NCBI GenBank assembly: GCA_032622095.1
Contig: CP136061.1
Location: forward strand, 259,380,077 to 259,444,076
DNA length: 64,000 nt
Direction: 5' to 3'
From: Siphonodentalium dalli
Lineage: Eukaryota > Mollusca > Scaphopoda > Gadilida > Siphonodentaliidae
Every line of letters starts with the position of its first letter. The first letter of the stretch is position 1. The translations under genes and the position numbers were made by a program. The notes below the pieces were generated by a model. It worked only from the letters and a program-made list of their open reading frames with translations, was not told where the DNA came from and ran no database searches. Of the stretch, positions 53,965-64,000 are shown in pieces.

Positions 53965-55448
53965 TATGTGACCCGCCATATCAAATCCAGTCGGAAGTCG
54001 GGATTTTTTTACCCTGTGCCAATGCATTCTCTAATATATGCAAGTCGACCATATATAAGAGAATGCATTGGCCTAACAAATTTTTACAATTTTAATAATT
54101 TTTTCTTGTATTCTTTAACAATTTTATAATTTCACCCATACAGAGCCCCAGACAAACATGAGCAGACGACACTCTTCTATGTGCTTCTATATATGTGTGG
54201 GGCTCCCTGCAGGGTAATGGATGTTTTTTTATTTTATGTCCTAAAAATTGTAAGAAACATTTATTTAAAAAACATGATAAACTAGAGGTGTGACTGTCCC
54301 AATGGGACTACGGATACCCCCCTGTTTTTAAAATACATGTCAGTAAACATTTAGTTAAAATAATAAAATAACAGTTCCCATTGCAGGTGTACAACCATAA
54401 CCCTAATCTTAAACCTATTGACCAAAAAATGTAGGAATAAAAGCTTGGACAAAATTATGTATGTTGCGAACAAAATTCTAAGTCGAAAAAGAGGAATAAC
54501 TCCACACAAAATATGTCGGACAGACGTCATAATCGCAGGTGCACAGGTTCCCATGGTACTAAATATCAGTGCCAAGATTAAAAAACATTGACCGAAAAAT
54601 GTAGGAATAAAAGCTTGGACAAAATTATGCATGTTGCAAAAAAAGTTTCTAAGTCAAAAAAAGGGGATAACTCCACCAAAAAATGTCGGACAGACGTCAT
54701 AATCGCAGGTGCACAAGTTCCCATGGTACTATATATCTGTGCCACGTTTTTAAAAAATTGACCGAAAAATGTAGGAATAAAAGCTCGGACAAAAGTATAC
54801 ATGTTGCGAAAATTTTCTAAGTCGAAAAAGGGGGGATAACTCCAGCAAAAAAAGTCCAACAGACGTCATAATCGCAGGTGCACAGGTTCCCATGGTGGTT
54901 GATGTCTGTGCCAAGTTTCACGGAAATTGATCAAAAAACGACTGAGAAAAACTCCGGACAAATTTGTGTTCACGGACGGACGACGGACGGACAAGCTGAC
55001 TCCAGTATACCCCCCCTAACTTCGTTGCGGGGGGTATAAAAATTGTTAAGCCAATGCATTCTCTTAAATATGTGAGTCGACCATAGGTCGCCTCGCATAT
55101 ATAAGAGAATGCATTGGCCTAACAATTTTTTACAATTTTAATAATTTTTTCTTGTATTCTTTAACAATTTTATAATTTCACCCATACAGAGCCCCAGACA
55201 AACATGAGCAGACGACACTCTTCTATGTGTTTCTATATATGTGTGGGGCTCCCTGCAGGGTAATGGCTGTTTTTTTATTTTATGTCCTAAAAATTGTAAG
55301 AAACATTTATTTAAAAAACATGATAAAAAATTGTTAAGCCAATGCGATCTCTTATATATGCGAGGCGACTCGCATATATAAGAGAATGCATTGGCACAGG
55401 GTAAAAAAATCGCGACTTCCGACTGGATTTGATATGGCGGGTCACATA
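53965..55448. mobile_element. Family G MITE, enlarged copy with internal duplication and insert
   Basis: Ends TATGTGACCCGCCATATCAA and TTGATATGGCGGGTCACATA. The core block containing ACAGAGCCCCAGACAAACAT and GGGGCTCCCTGCAGGGTAAT occurs twice (54130-54225 and 55185-55265), each flanked by CCAATGCATTCTC hairpins. The first core is followed by the insert at 54281-55037. Confidence 0.88.
54281..55037. repeat. Insert with about 168-bp tandem repeats
   Basis: Units contain GACCGAAAAATGTAGGAATA, AAAGCTTGGACAAAATTATG, AAAGGGGATAACTCCACC and AGACGTCATAATCGCAGGTG, three to four times. It ends with GGACGGACGACGGACGGACA then TTCGTTGCGGGGGGTATA. It interrupts ACATGATAAA / AAAATTGTTAAGCC, which is contiguous at about 55319-55338. 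Confidence 0.85.
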
Positions 55449-55474
55449 TGGGTATCTGAGATTTAGTTTATACC

Positions 55475-55690
55475 TAACCCTTCTATGACTAGAGCTTCCT
55501 GAAATTTTGCGAAAACAAAATGTATTTTGCCAATGTATTTTGTTATATATATGAGTCCCCCATAGGGAGTCTCGCATATATAAGAGAATACATTGGCCTA
55601 ACAATATTTACCTTGACCTTGTAAGCATGTGTTTTCTCTTACATATAGGGAGACTCGCATATATAAGAGAATGCACAGGCACAGGATATT
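55475..55690. mobile_element. Family D MITE, right-truncated copy
   Basis: CTAACCCTTCTATGACTAGA start, two hairpins joined by TATTTACCTTGACCTTGTAA, ending at GCACAGGATATTAATTG without the CAGCTCCCGTCATG end. Confidence 0.78.
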
Positions 55691-55794
55691 AATTGATAGA
55701 AGCATTTCCAGTTAGGGGTCTTCGATTCATATTTATTATTATTATATCCACAGGAAATTATATAAAACTTGTTATAGGAAGAGGTAGACCATCT

Positions 55795-56194
55795 TTAACC
55801 CTTTACCCAACAGAACGGCCCTGTGCCAATGCATTCTCTTATATATGCAAGTCGACCATAGGTCGCCTCGCATATATAAGAGAATGCATTGGCTTAACAC
55901 ATTAAAAATTATAAAATTGTTAAAGAATGTAAGAAAAAATGGTAAAAAGTGTTAAAAAAAGATTTTTTTTAGGCCAATGCATTCTCTTATATATGCGAGG
56001 CGACCTATGGTCGACTCGCATATATAAGAGAATGCATTGGCACATGGCATAACTGTAACTATCACAATGTGGTCAAGGAGCCAGTTCCAATGATATCCAT
56101 ATTTGTATGGTTCTATTGAGACAGACCGAAGATATTTTTGGCTGTTGAAGCTTTATTTGGCCGGTTTTGGCCGGTTTGTTGGGTAAAGGGTTAA
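55795..56194. mobile_element. MITE-400, copy 3
   Basis: 400 bp TTAA to TTAA, both hairpins present, differing from the other copies only at scattered bases (for example ACAGAACGGCC for ACAGAAGGGCC). Confidence 0.95.
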
Positions 56195-56362
56195 TATTCC
56201 GTACCTTCACATTATTTAAATCTGGGGAAAATTTTCTGCAAAATGGATTTTGAAATCTGAAAGATACAATAAGTTCCACTTCTGTTTACAAACGTAAGCT
56301 AACAATATAAAGCTGAAGCTTTTATACAGAAAGCAATATATCACCTGTAAAATCAATTTCAT

Positions 56363-56515
56363 TAACCCTTTCATGACTCGAGATACGCTGCTGCAGCATT
56401 AATGTTCCTGTGCATTATCTTATATATGCGTCATGTGAGTCTCCCAGTGAGTCTACAGTCATGGAAGGGTTACCACGGTTACCACTTATTAGTCTCCAGT
56501 CATGGAAGGGTTACC
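56363..56515. mobile_element. Family D MITE, short derivative
   Basis: TTAACCCTTTCATGACTCGA start and two copies of the opposite end AGTCATGGAAGGGTTACCAC, with only a fragment of a hairpin (GTGCATTATCTTATATATGC) between. Confidence 0.7.
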
Positions 56516-57090
56516 ACTTATTCCAGTTTCATCCAACCGAGTCTCTAATTACCAGATACTGAACAAGTTAATTTTTCTAATGACCGCCATTCACCCAGTT
56601 AATTATTTCATGAGCGACGTGCACCACGTTAATTCTGTTCTGTTTTATCCATAAATTTATAAAAACCTGTGAGCGTTTGACATCAGGTGGCATTTTCAAT
56701 CACCAAGTTTTAAGTTGATAAATACCACATATCTACACCATTCGCGGTATCTTTATTTTCAAGTTAAATATACACAAAACAATTAATAAATTGATTACAG
56801 TTTATTCATCATACAAACTTCCTCACTGACCGACATTCACGATTGCATCATCAATGCAGCGTCAAGCCAGAAATAAAAAAAAACTCTCTGGTGTGGTGAA
56901 AATGATGACTTTTAAAAAAAATAAATAAAACTCATATAAACATTGCATGAAGAATGCGGTCTAACCACGAACGCAAGGTAGTGTTGCATTATATTTACCA
57001 CCAAAATTTACAAGATAATTTGTTCAGTTGGATATCTGGGATATCATGAAAACAGTTTGTGAATAAGCCAGCTTAATATGTGCTACGAAG
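56516..57090. other. Intergenic, no feature seen
   Basis: AT-rich. No repeat family or gene recognised. Confidence 0.45.
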
Positions 57091-57320
57091 TGAAATATCC
57101 TTGAACCAAGACTGGATAGGATCAGGTCCCCAGAAGGTGAGTTTAGTGACAATATCCTGCACAGCAGGGTAGCATCACCAAATTCACCCTCTGGGGGCCT
57201 CATTATGCTAGTTGAACTTGAGGCCTCAACAGAATGAGGTCCACAGGGGGTGAATTTGGTGATTAGCCCTCTGGGAACCTCATTCTGCAAATGACAGACA
57301 GACAATTTCAAGGCTTAATC
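57091..57320. mobile_element. Family K hairpin element, shortened copy
   Basis: CAGGTCCCCAGAAGGTGAGT ... CACCCTCTGGGGGCCTCATT and a second, collapsed hairpin AGAATGAGGTCCACAGGGGG ... CCTCTGGGAACCTCATTCTG, ending ACAATTTCAAGGCTT. Related to 52229-52658. Confidence 0.75.
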
Positions 57321-57538
57321 ACCAAACAGATCACCTCTTGGTGGTTTACCAAGGTTGAATATTTCAAATGAGACATACATGTAGATATCTGTTAGGCAAT
57401 CAGAGACTCAACTGGGGGACATAATAAAAATAAAGTTTGCTTGCAGTCACCCAACATACTGGCCCCAAAGGGCACCCACCACAATTATTTTTGACCCTCT
57501 CAAGAATTGTTTTTGTTATTCGATGTAAAGCTATGTAC
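57321..57538. other. Spacer between two family K copies
   Basis: No feature supported. Confidence 0.4.
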
Positions 57539-57662
57539 AAGCCTTGAAATAGGGTGTCTGTCATTTGCAGAATGAGGTCCCCAGAGGGTGAATTTAGTGA
57601 TGCTACCCCGCATAGAGGGCTAGCATCACCAAATTCACCCTCTGGGGACCTCATTCTGCTTA
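57539..57662. mobile_element. Family K hairpin element, half copy
   Basis: Starts CAAGCCTTGAAATAGGGTGT, then the near-perfect hairpin AGAATGAGGTCCCCAGAGGG ... CCCTCTGGGGACCTCATTCT. The second half of the element is missing. Confidence 0.8.
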
Positions 57663-57709
57663 CACTTATCTGTAGTTTGATTCCTGACGGGAGCTGTAAA
57701 TGTGCAGCA

Positions 57710-58723
57710 TTAACCCTTTCAGTGCCAGGGGCCGATCTTATCGGCCCTAATTTATGGTCTGTAAAATCGGCCCTAAAAAAAATTAAAAACAATATTTTTT
57801 TGGGTATGCTTAAATGGGTACTGTACGCCATTTTCATTAAATTTCCGGTGATAACAATGATCTAATATCGATAATATATAGAAACATAAGTAATTTGAGT
57901 CGAAGATGTATTCTGTAAACGCTTAGGTTGATAGGCTATCTTAAAATTTAATAATTTAAAAGTTAATAATTTGATATAAATTGAATTTATGACTGGAGCC
58001 ATAAAATGGCGTCGACTAAATTACGAATTTCCGTGTACACGAAGTAATCAAATAAAGTATTGAGGGATACTGGATTGTTAAACCGATCGCACACACGATC
58101 GTTTAAACATGATGATGATATGGGGAGAAAACTCAAGCTACTCACTGACTAGTGACGATACAATAACTTAAATGAGAATATGGGACTAGTATGCATATAA
58201 TATAACTTTAATTTGATTCATTTGGTTGAAAACTGTACAAACATTACTCGACAACGACAATTTGTATATTTGCATTCCGGTAAATTTGCCATCCGTAACA
58301 CTACTTCGTACTCAACAGACTTTCAAATAATGGAAAAATTGTTACCTTATTCTCCGACTAGGAGACTATAGAAACCAACAACAACATGTTGGGTACAGTA
58401 TCCTTTTAAGCATACTATGGCGAATTTAAAAAACAAACTGGATAAAACCTTAGGGGCATGTTATAACTCAAAACTATCACCAAGTATTCATAGTAATAAT
58501 TTTGATGCCCATGAAAAACGTAAGATTCCCTGGCACTAAACCTACAAAATAAGTCTGTTAAAGAATATAAGAAAAAATTATTAAAATTGTAAAAAATTGT
58601 AAAACATAATAACAAATAATGAAAAATTGTTAGGCCAATGCATTCTCTTATATATGCGAGGCGACCTATGGCACAGGGTATATGGGTTGATACAAAAATC
58701 GGACTTGGCACTGAAAGGGTTAA
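57710..58723. mobile_element. TTAA MITE family I, interrupted by family B
   Basis: Ends TTAACCCTTTCAGTGCCAGG and TTGGCACTGAAAGGGTTAA. Left interior GGCCGATCTTATCGGCCCTA is a palindrome. Near the right end is half of the CCAATGCATTCTC hairpin (58635-58675). A family B element occupies 57810-58409; the flanks GTATGC and GCATAC form a palindrome around the TTAA target. Confidence 0.88.
57810..58409. mobile_element. Family B MITE, complete copy 4, nested in family I
   Basis: 600 bp, TTAA to TTAA, starts TTAAATGGGTACTGTACGCC and ends GTTGGGTACAGTATCCTTTTAA-like sequence. Same orientation as copy 1. Confidence 0.93.
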
Positions 58724-58996
58724 AGATCATGTGCCAGTGTATTTTCTTATATATATATATATATATTCTTATATATGTGAGCAGGGAGCAAATTTACTGG
58801 TATTGCATCGAAATATGCTACCCAAATTTGGATAATAGCTATGCAATTTGGTATGAATTTTTTATGATTTTTGAACAATGCTATCTAATCATGTCAATGT
58901 GAGGTTATTTGCTAATCAAAATTTCAAAAGTAGACTCGCATATATAAGAGAATGCATTGGCACAGGCTTCAGAAAGCTCCAGTCATGGAAGGGTTA
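58720..58996. mobile_element. Family D MITE, inverted copy
   Basis: Shares its first TTAA with the end of family I and closes with AGCTCCAGTCATGGAAGGGT to TTAA 58993-58996. It holds an opened-out hairpin: GTGCCAGTGTATTTTCTTAT with an (AT)n expansion on the left and CATATATAAGAGAATGCATT on the right, separated by about 150 bp of unrelated sequence. Confidence 0.8.
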
Positions 58997-59013
58997 AAAC
59001 TCTGCATATAGAC

Positions 59014-59497
59014 ACCCCTGGTCAAGTTGTCCTGCTAATGTGCTGGTGGTTCCTGCTGAATTGGTATGATGCTGTTAGGGCAAACTGATGAGCACCATTA
59101 AGAAAAAGTACCGTTATTTTTACTGAAGTTGTCATTTTCGCGGTGTTCGGATAATCTGAACATATCCAGGAAAAGCCATTTTGAGTATCAAACATTCAAA
59201 AACATATATATGACAAAATATTTTAATACTGGTTGTTGAAAATCGACTACCATATAATCAAGATGGATATTCACATCTATTTGCAAACATCAGCGCAGCC
59301 GTTATTAAATATTTATGTTCTTGAATGTTTCATACAGACACTGGCGCTTGGAAATTAGCCAAACACGACGAAAATGAAAACTTTAGTAAAATTAATGGTA
59401 CTTTTTCGTAATGGCATCAGTTTGACCTACAAGCATCATAGTAATTCAACAGGACCCCCAATGCCATAAAAATTAGCAGGACCACTTAACCAGGGGT
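59014..59497. mobile_element. Family F MITE, copy 2
   Basis: ACCCCTGGTCAAGTTGTCCT at the left and AGGACCACTTAACCAGGGGT at the right, interior collinear with 29240-29711. The direct repeat ATATAG lies close to both ends (left TGCATATAGAC, right GTGATATAGCC), a possible TSD. Confidence 0.88.
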
Positions 59498-59597
59498 GAT
59501 ATAGCCTTCCAAAAAAAAATCCTACCTACCTATCCACATAGAAAAATGTGTGTAGGGTGACTGCAAACATAGATATTTACAATAGCACTTGGTCCAG

Positions 59598-59922
59598 TTC
59601 TGGATAAACCCGACTCGAGACTGGAGAAAATGCCGGTCTTTTCTATCATCACATTTATCAGAAAAGCAATGCAGCGGATTCCATCCATTCAGTCGATTGT
59701 CAGAACCCCAATTAAGATTAGCCACATAGCTATAAATAGCGCCAGTTTGAAGTGATGGATATATGGTCAATATCTATCAATTGTAAAGTATGTGTGCGCT
59801 GTGGCGTCATACAGCATGGGTTGCATTAGAAGTTATTTATAGCAACACAGAGCTAATTGGTCATAGAAAACACCGCCATTTTCTCCAGACTCAGTATTGC
59901 GTAGTTTACCCAGAACTGATGA
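59598..59922. repeat. Imperfect foldback, arms about 150 bp
   Basis: CCAGTTCTGGATAAACCC, GACTGGAGAAAATGCCGGTC and TTTTCTATCA on the left mirror TCATAGAAAACACCGCCATT, TTCTCCAGACTCAG and GTTTACCCAGAACTG on the right. Inner blocks (CATAGCTATAAATAG / TTATTTATAGCAACAC) continue the pairing. A hairpin MITE, about 85 percent paired. Confidence 0.82.
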
Positions 59923-59972
59923 CAGGGTCTTTAATGTTGCACCAGCACAGCTCCCGTCATGAGAGGGTTAAT
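59923..59972. mobile_element. Family D MITE, right-end fragment
   Basis: GACAGGGTCTTTAATGTTGC, ACCAGCACAGCTCCCGTCAT then GAGAGGGTTAA. Only the terminal 50 bp is present, about 25 bp before the acidic-protein stop codon. Confidence 0.75.
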
Positions 59973-59994
59973 AGTGGCTCTATTCAGACATATC

Positions 59995-60744
59995 TCATTC
60001 CTGTGCTCTCACAATATCTTTTTCGTCAATCATAATCTCCTCGAATGAAGATCCACTGCTTTGTTCCGAGTCGTTCGATTTCTGTCTTTCAGCTACATGT
60101 TTCGGCGACACTTCGATCTTCACAGCAGCATCACCAGAATCAGAAGGGTGTGATTCAACATTAGATTCGACTAGAGCAGCATCTTCACTCTCATTCTCTG
60201 TTTCCTCGATGAGAGTCTGATTCGGTGGAATGAGAGATTCCGTCTGATTCGGTGGAATGAGAGATTCCGCCGATGGAATGTCATATGACTGCAGTGAAAT
60301 ATCAAGCGAGTTTGTTGGCGCCTCCGACTCACTCAAACCATGTGGCTGTGACTTGATAGGGTCTGAAATCTCAGCAAGTAATTTCTGTGACAGTGGGCTG
60401 GCATCACCAAATTTACCCTCTGGGAACCTCATAGGTTCTGAAATCTCACCGAGTAATTTCTCCTCTACATCAGAAATATCCTCAATAATTTCCATCGATA
60501 ATTCCTGCTGTTGACTGAAACCAGATTGGTCAACATCGATGTCATCGCTTAGGTATGACATTTCTGAGTTTGACATAATCGTACTGTCATTGTCACTGAT
60601 GTCGGCATCGTTGTCTGATGTCTGATGTGATGGCTCCATACTCTCGGGGACGTAGAACTCATTTTGTTTCGATAGAGGAGCCATGAATGTGATCGATTTC
60701 CCGTCATAAATTTCTATCATTGGGTGAGCACACAGCTTTTTCTC
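59995..60744 (-). CDS. Exon of an unknown acidic, disordered protein with a transposon-derived peptide
   Basis: Open from an acceptor with a long pyrimidine tract (TTTGTTTCATTTCAG, exon starting 60744) to a stop at 59997-59995, 249 codons. A donor-like GTGAGA after codon 244 (exon end 60013) is in phase 0 and may be the true end. Composition is rich in Ser, Glu, Asp and Pro with no hydrophobic domain, so probably disordered; function unknown. The start, KLCAHPMIEIYDGKSITFMA, looks like the tail of a folded region from earlier exons, which I did not find. Residues matching MRFPEGKFGDASPL (60394-60432) are the minus-strand reading of half a family K hairpin, and the short flanks (LLGEISEP and LLAEISDP) are duplicated around it. 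SLIPPNQTE is tandemly repeated (60217-60270). Could be internal or terminal. Confidence 0.68.
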   Translation of the reverse strand, partial: EKKLCAHPMIEIYDGKSITFMAPLSKQNEFYVPESMEPSHQTSDNDADISDNDSTIMSNSEMSYLSDDIDVDQSGFSQQQELSMEIIEDISDVEEKLLGEISEPMRFPEGKFGDASPLSQKLLAEISDPIKSQPHGLSESEAPTNSLDISLQSYDIPSAESLIPPNQTESLIPPNQTLIEETENESEDAALVESNVESHPSDSGDAAVKIEVSPKHVAERQKSNDSEQSSGSSFEEIMIDEKDIVRAQE

Positions 60745-61958
60745 CTGAAATGAAACAAATAAAGGTAAAAGCTGGGTCTAAGATTGTTCAAAATGTTGTA
60801 AAGATATAGAGATCCAGGGGGGCTGGGAACACCACAGAATACAGGGGTAAACCTGTCTTCGGTAACATGGACAAAGGTGTATCAAATCTAGGTACACATT
60901 CCGAAGCGCCACTTGGACAATTTGGTAGTCAGATAAATGAAAAACAGGAGCATAACAGAAGTATGCTTGGTGTTTTTAAATTTAGAAAATATAAGTATAC
61001 TATATGACAAGCGTATGCGTACCAGTATCGTAGAATCATGCACCATCATAAGGAAAATGCATATACATGTACGTATGAAGTTAAAAAAAATTAAGTTTCA
61101 TGATTGTCCCATACCGGTAGTTTCAGTAAAAGATGGGACCGTGGTACATAGTTGGGTTTTACAAATTTAAAAATTTAGAACGTTTGCGAAATTTTGAGTT
61201 ATGTGCATGAGTAAGCAGTTGTCTATATGTGAGTATAAGTGTAGGTCTGTAGAAATAATGACAAAATATCACTGGAATCGTCGTCAGTTATGTACTCGGT
61301 GATGGAGTCTTTAAGCAACTAAGATTGTTCAAAATTTTATACAAGTACATGTATGTCATCAGAGAGCTTGTTAAAGATACGGCTGCCTTCGCTGTGGGTA
61401 AACCTGTTAAAATAGTCACATCCACTTAAATCGCCATAAACAGAAAGAGTATTATATAAGACAGATATTGTTCTTATACCAATCATAAATATCGCGTACA
61501 TTACATGTTATTGTCACGTTTGTACGCTTTGTTTATATGTAAACAAACATCAAAAACATTACAGAACCATTTATTTATAGGAAACACTCGGAACTACCAG
61601 ATCATCCAATGAAAATGTTCCATTGCGGTGTAGTATTTTCTCCTAACCTATATATGGTAGTATTGTGGGTTGTAAGTTGTAGACGCACCAAATTAGGGGT
61701 TTTAGAACCGACATATAATGCGCGCGAATCTAAATAAGGAAATGACACAAAATCACGACTCTGCTTATAAGTAATACACTGCGCTTTTTGAAAGAAACTA
61801 ACACGACCTGAATTTTCTTGGACACAAAGCGTGGTTTGTGAATATATCACATTCATATCATCATTATGCTATATTAGTATATTCTTGAGGAAATTATCAT
61901 ATTAATATGATAAATGTAATTTCTAAATTATAACCTACAATGAAGGCTGTCCGTGGCT
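60745..61958. other. Likely intron or upstream region, no feature seen
   Basis: No exon continuing the acidic protein was recognised, and no repeat family was identified. Confidence 0.4.
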
Positions 61959-62358
61959 TTAACCCTTTACCCAACAGAAGGGCCCTGTGCCAATGCATTC
62001 TCTTATATATGCGAGTCGACCATAGGTCGCCTCGCATATATAAGAGAATGCATTGGCTTAACACATTAAAAATTATAAAATTGTTAAAGAATGTAAGAAA
62101 AAATGGTAAAAAGTGTTAAAAAAAGATTTTTTTTAGGCCAATGCATTCTCTTATATATGCGAGGCGACCTATGGTCGACTCGCATATATAAGAGAATGCA
62201 TTGGCACAGGGCATAACTGTAACTATCACAATGTGGTCAAGGAACCGGTTCCAATGATATCCATATTTGTATGGTTCTATTGAGACAGACCGAAGATATT
62301 TTAGGCTGTTGAAGCTTTATTTGGCCGGTTTTGGCCGGTTTGTTGGGTAAAGGGTTAA
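61959..62358. mobile_element. MITE-400, copy 4
   Basis: 400 bp TTAA to TTAA. Both hairpins are intact. Almost identical to copies 2 and 3. Confidence 0.95.
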
Positions 62359-62454
62359 GAACAGACGTCGTAGTGAGTTGTGACCCAAGGACAATTTTGT
62401 TAACATATCTATACTAGTAGTTTGATCTAAACAAAGCTGCTATTATTAAAATCA

Positions 62455-62575
62455 AGTGCTCAAATAGTGTGTCTGTCATTTGGAGAATGAGGTCACTAAA
62501 GGGTAAATTAGTGATGCTATCCCACATGGTGGGCCATTGTCACCAAATTCACCCTCTGGGAATCTCATTGATCAT
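62455..62575. mobile_element. Family K hairpin element, half copy
   Basis: AAATAGTGTGTCTGTCATTT, GGAGAATGAGGTCACTAAAG and the complementary CACCCTCTGGGAATCTCATT form one diverged hairpin. No right terminus. Confidence 0.75.
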
Positions 62576-62699
62576 TCATAAATCCATACATGTGTAGCCC
62601 AAGGATCAGATGTGTGTATTCCGTGTATGTGTACACCAGCATACATTATGTACAAACGGCATGGAACTTCATCTTTGTCAGTCTTTACACTTTACATTG

Positions 62700-62905
62700 T
62701 ACCTCACCTGAGCCAGGCTGAGGTCACTCGATGGCGAAGAAGAATAAAACTATCAATGTGAATAGAACGAAGGCCTAACAAAAATAAAGCTTGTGTTTGG
62801 AGTAAAATGCTCTGAAAAATACCTCACCTGAGGTCAATGTGAATAGAACTAAGGACTAAGCAAATAAAGCTTGTGTTTGGAGTAAAATGCTCTAAAAAAT
62901 AGGGT
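62700..62905. repeat. Twofold tandem duplication, about 105-bp unit
   Basis: ACCTCACCTGAG, TCAATGTGAATAGAAC, AAATAAAGCTTGTGTTTGGA and GTAAAATGCTCT occur twice in the same order. The first unit has an extra CCAGGCTGAGGTCACTCGAT. Confidence 0.85.
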
Positions 62906-63064
62906 AGGTACATGTAGGTGAGTGGCAGTATGTGCTGGCATACAGATGCCACATAAAATCATTCAAAACGAAACTGTTTCTCCTTATTCCTTATTCATGG
63001 AAATTAGTGTGTACTGATCTCCCAATTCTCATGATATCTCAGTTTTTTTTTAAACTTACTCTCA
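62906..63064. other. Spacer, no feature seen
   Basis: No feature supported. Confidence 0.4.
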
Positions 63065-63406
63065 GGTGCCTAATAATAGTGTTGACACTATTATTATTTT
63101 TGATTTGGCAAAGAGACACAGAGTGAAATTGCCATCAATATTATTAATTTTATAAAAAAAATCCCACCCATTACAGGGGTCAATTTAATTTGTTTAATTT
63201 GTATATAATTTGCAGCACTAGGTAGACTTTGTATGGCACTCCCTACCAATAAATGTTTTTTCAATTTCAATTGGTTAGCAGAAATTGCAAAATGAATTGC
63301 AAATTACGATGCAAATCCAGTTAAATCGAACCATGCATTACTATTATTAGGCCATCACTATTATTAGGTAATCATTATTATTAGGCCATCACTATTATTA
63401 GGCACC
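63065..63406. mobile_element. TIR MITE, family J
   Basis: GGTGCCTAATAATAGTG (63065-63081) and CACTATTATTAGGCACC (63390-63406) are perfect 17-bp inverted repeats. The right end is preceded by three further degenerate copies of ACTATTATTAGG. The interior is AT-rich with an AATAAA at about 63249 and no coding. Confidence 0.82.
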
Positions 63407-63409
63407 TTA

Positions 63410-63494
63410 GTGTCGGCGCACACGATCACGGTTGTCCCCGGTTTACCCGGCTGCGGTGTAAATCGGGGACAACCGGGATCGTGTGCGCCGACAC
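63410..63494. repeat. 31-bp GC-rich hairpin
   Basis: GTGTCGGCGCACACGATC plus CGGTTGTCCCCG (63410-63440) pairs with 63464-63494 with a single mismatch. The loop is 23 bases. It is conspicuously GC-rich against its surroundings and abuts the family J right end. Confidence 0.92.
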
Positions 63495-64000
63495 TTTGGG
63501 CCGGTTTTTGTCGGATCCGATTTAACCGGACCGATCAAACTGAGTTTGATTTCATCCGGAAAAACCGGCTCGTGACGATGGCAACGCGCGTGTTTTGCTT
63601 GTCACATGACCAAAACATCATTCAAAATGTCGGAATAGTTAGAAGCGACCGCTATTCGAAAATTATGTCAAGAATTCTGATCCATCGACAAGTAACAACT
63701 GCTGGTAGACCTATGGGCAGAAAATAGGTGCCCGTATATAGTAATCGCAACAAGAAGGCGGTAGCTGTGGAAAGGTAGTTTACGCCAATGTACGGCTATT
63801 GGCAGTATTCACAGTATTGCCCGTGACCTCAAATTCAATATATTATTATTAATATTATATATTCATTCAGTTTATTATTAATAAATATTAGTCTTTAGAA
63901 ATACATATTAATATAAATCACCATGACTAGCTATAGTAAATGTCTAGATCGGCTGACCACACCAGTTGGCTATTTACTACAGTGAGCGTAGGCATAGCAT
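63495..64000. other. Window edge, no feature seen
   Basis: A GC-rich start (CCGGTTTTTGTCGGATCCGA and CATCCGGAAAAACCGGCTCG, possibly more of the hairpin element) followed by AT-rich sequence. No gene supported. Confidence 0.4.

Noticed and set aside
57400-57837. Minus-strand frame of 145 codons
   Set aside because: It lies across a family K hairpin and the start of family I; its GEFGDASPL-like peptides are just the hairpin arms read in frame.

Overview
The window is AT-rich, intron-rich animal nuclear DNA dominated by short non-autonomous DNA transposons, hairpins and minisatellites. Spliced exons of a conserved metazoan-type enzyme, LTR/LINE debris and many TTAA- and hAT-type MITEs point to an invertebrate, probably a marine lophotrochozoan such as a mollusc. 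That placement is inference from style; no sequence search was run. There are no operons, bacterial genes, CRISPR arrays or RNA genes that I could recognise.

Layout. 0.2-1.1 kb: 41-bp minisatellite. 1.1-8.2 kb: dispersed repeats, including a three-level nest of transposons (3312-6472). 8.3-15.8 kb: two very large 30-bp minisatellite blocks separated by a duplicated spacer; the second spacer carries a hAT-like insertion whose empty site is preserved in the first spacer. 16-25 kb: hairpins, degenerate tandem repeats and a 20-copy 49-bp minisatellite, with no convincing gene. 25-33 kb: MITEs, a LINE reverse-transcriptase tail and satellites. 33.9-43.1 kb: five minus-strand exons of a proline iminopeptidase-like alpha/beta hydrolase, with a truncated LTR-retrotransposon gag in intron 3 and MITEs in the other introns. 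43-59.9 kb: almost wall-to-wall MITEs, often nested. 60.0-60.7 kb: one minus-strand exon of an unknown acidic, disordered protein containing a transposon-derived peptide. 61-64 kb: further MITEs and hairpins.

Genes. Only two host loci are well supported. The iminopeptidase model is in frame across five exons with canonical splice sites and phases, but the serine nucleophile of the GxSxG elbow is glycine, and no exon for the last third of the protein (expected to carry the catalytic Asp and His) was found. It is therefore a pseudoenzyme, a decaying gene, or a gene whose 3' end lies outside the window. The acidic exon has a strong acceptor and a plausible in-phase donor.

Mobile DNA. I resolve several families by terminal inverted repeats (TIRs) and target-site duplications (TSDs): hAT-like with 8-bp TSDs (TIR CAGGGATGTGGCTAGA; TIR CAGGGGCGCCGGAAG; TIR CAAGCCTG), several TTAA-flanked families (a 400-bp family with four equal-length copies; a roughly 595-bp family; a family starting AGGTACTCAATCC; a family starting CCCTTCCATGACTGGAG; a family starting CCCTTTCAGTGCCAGG), and others. 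A striking feature is that one hairpin module (CCAATGCATTCTCTTATATA ... back to CCAATGCATT) occurs inside at least four MITE families with different termini.
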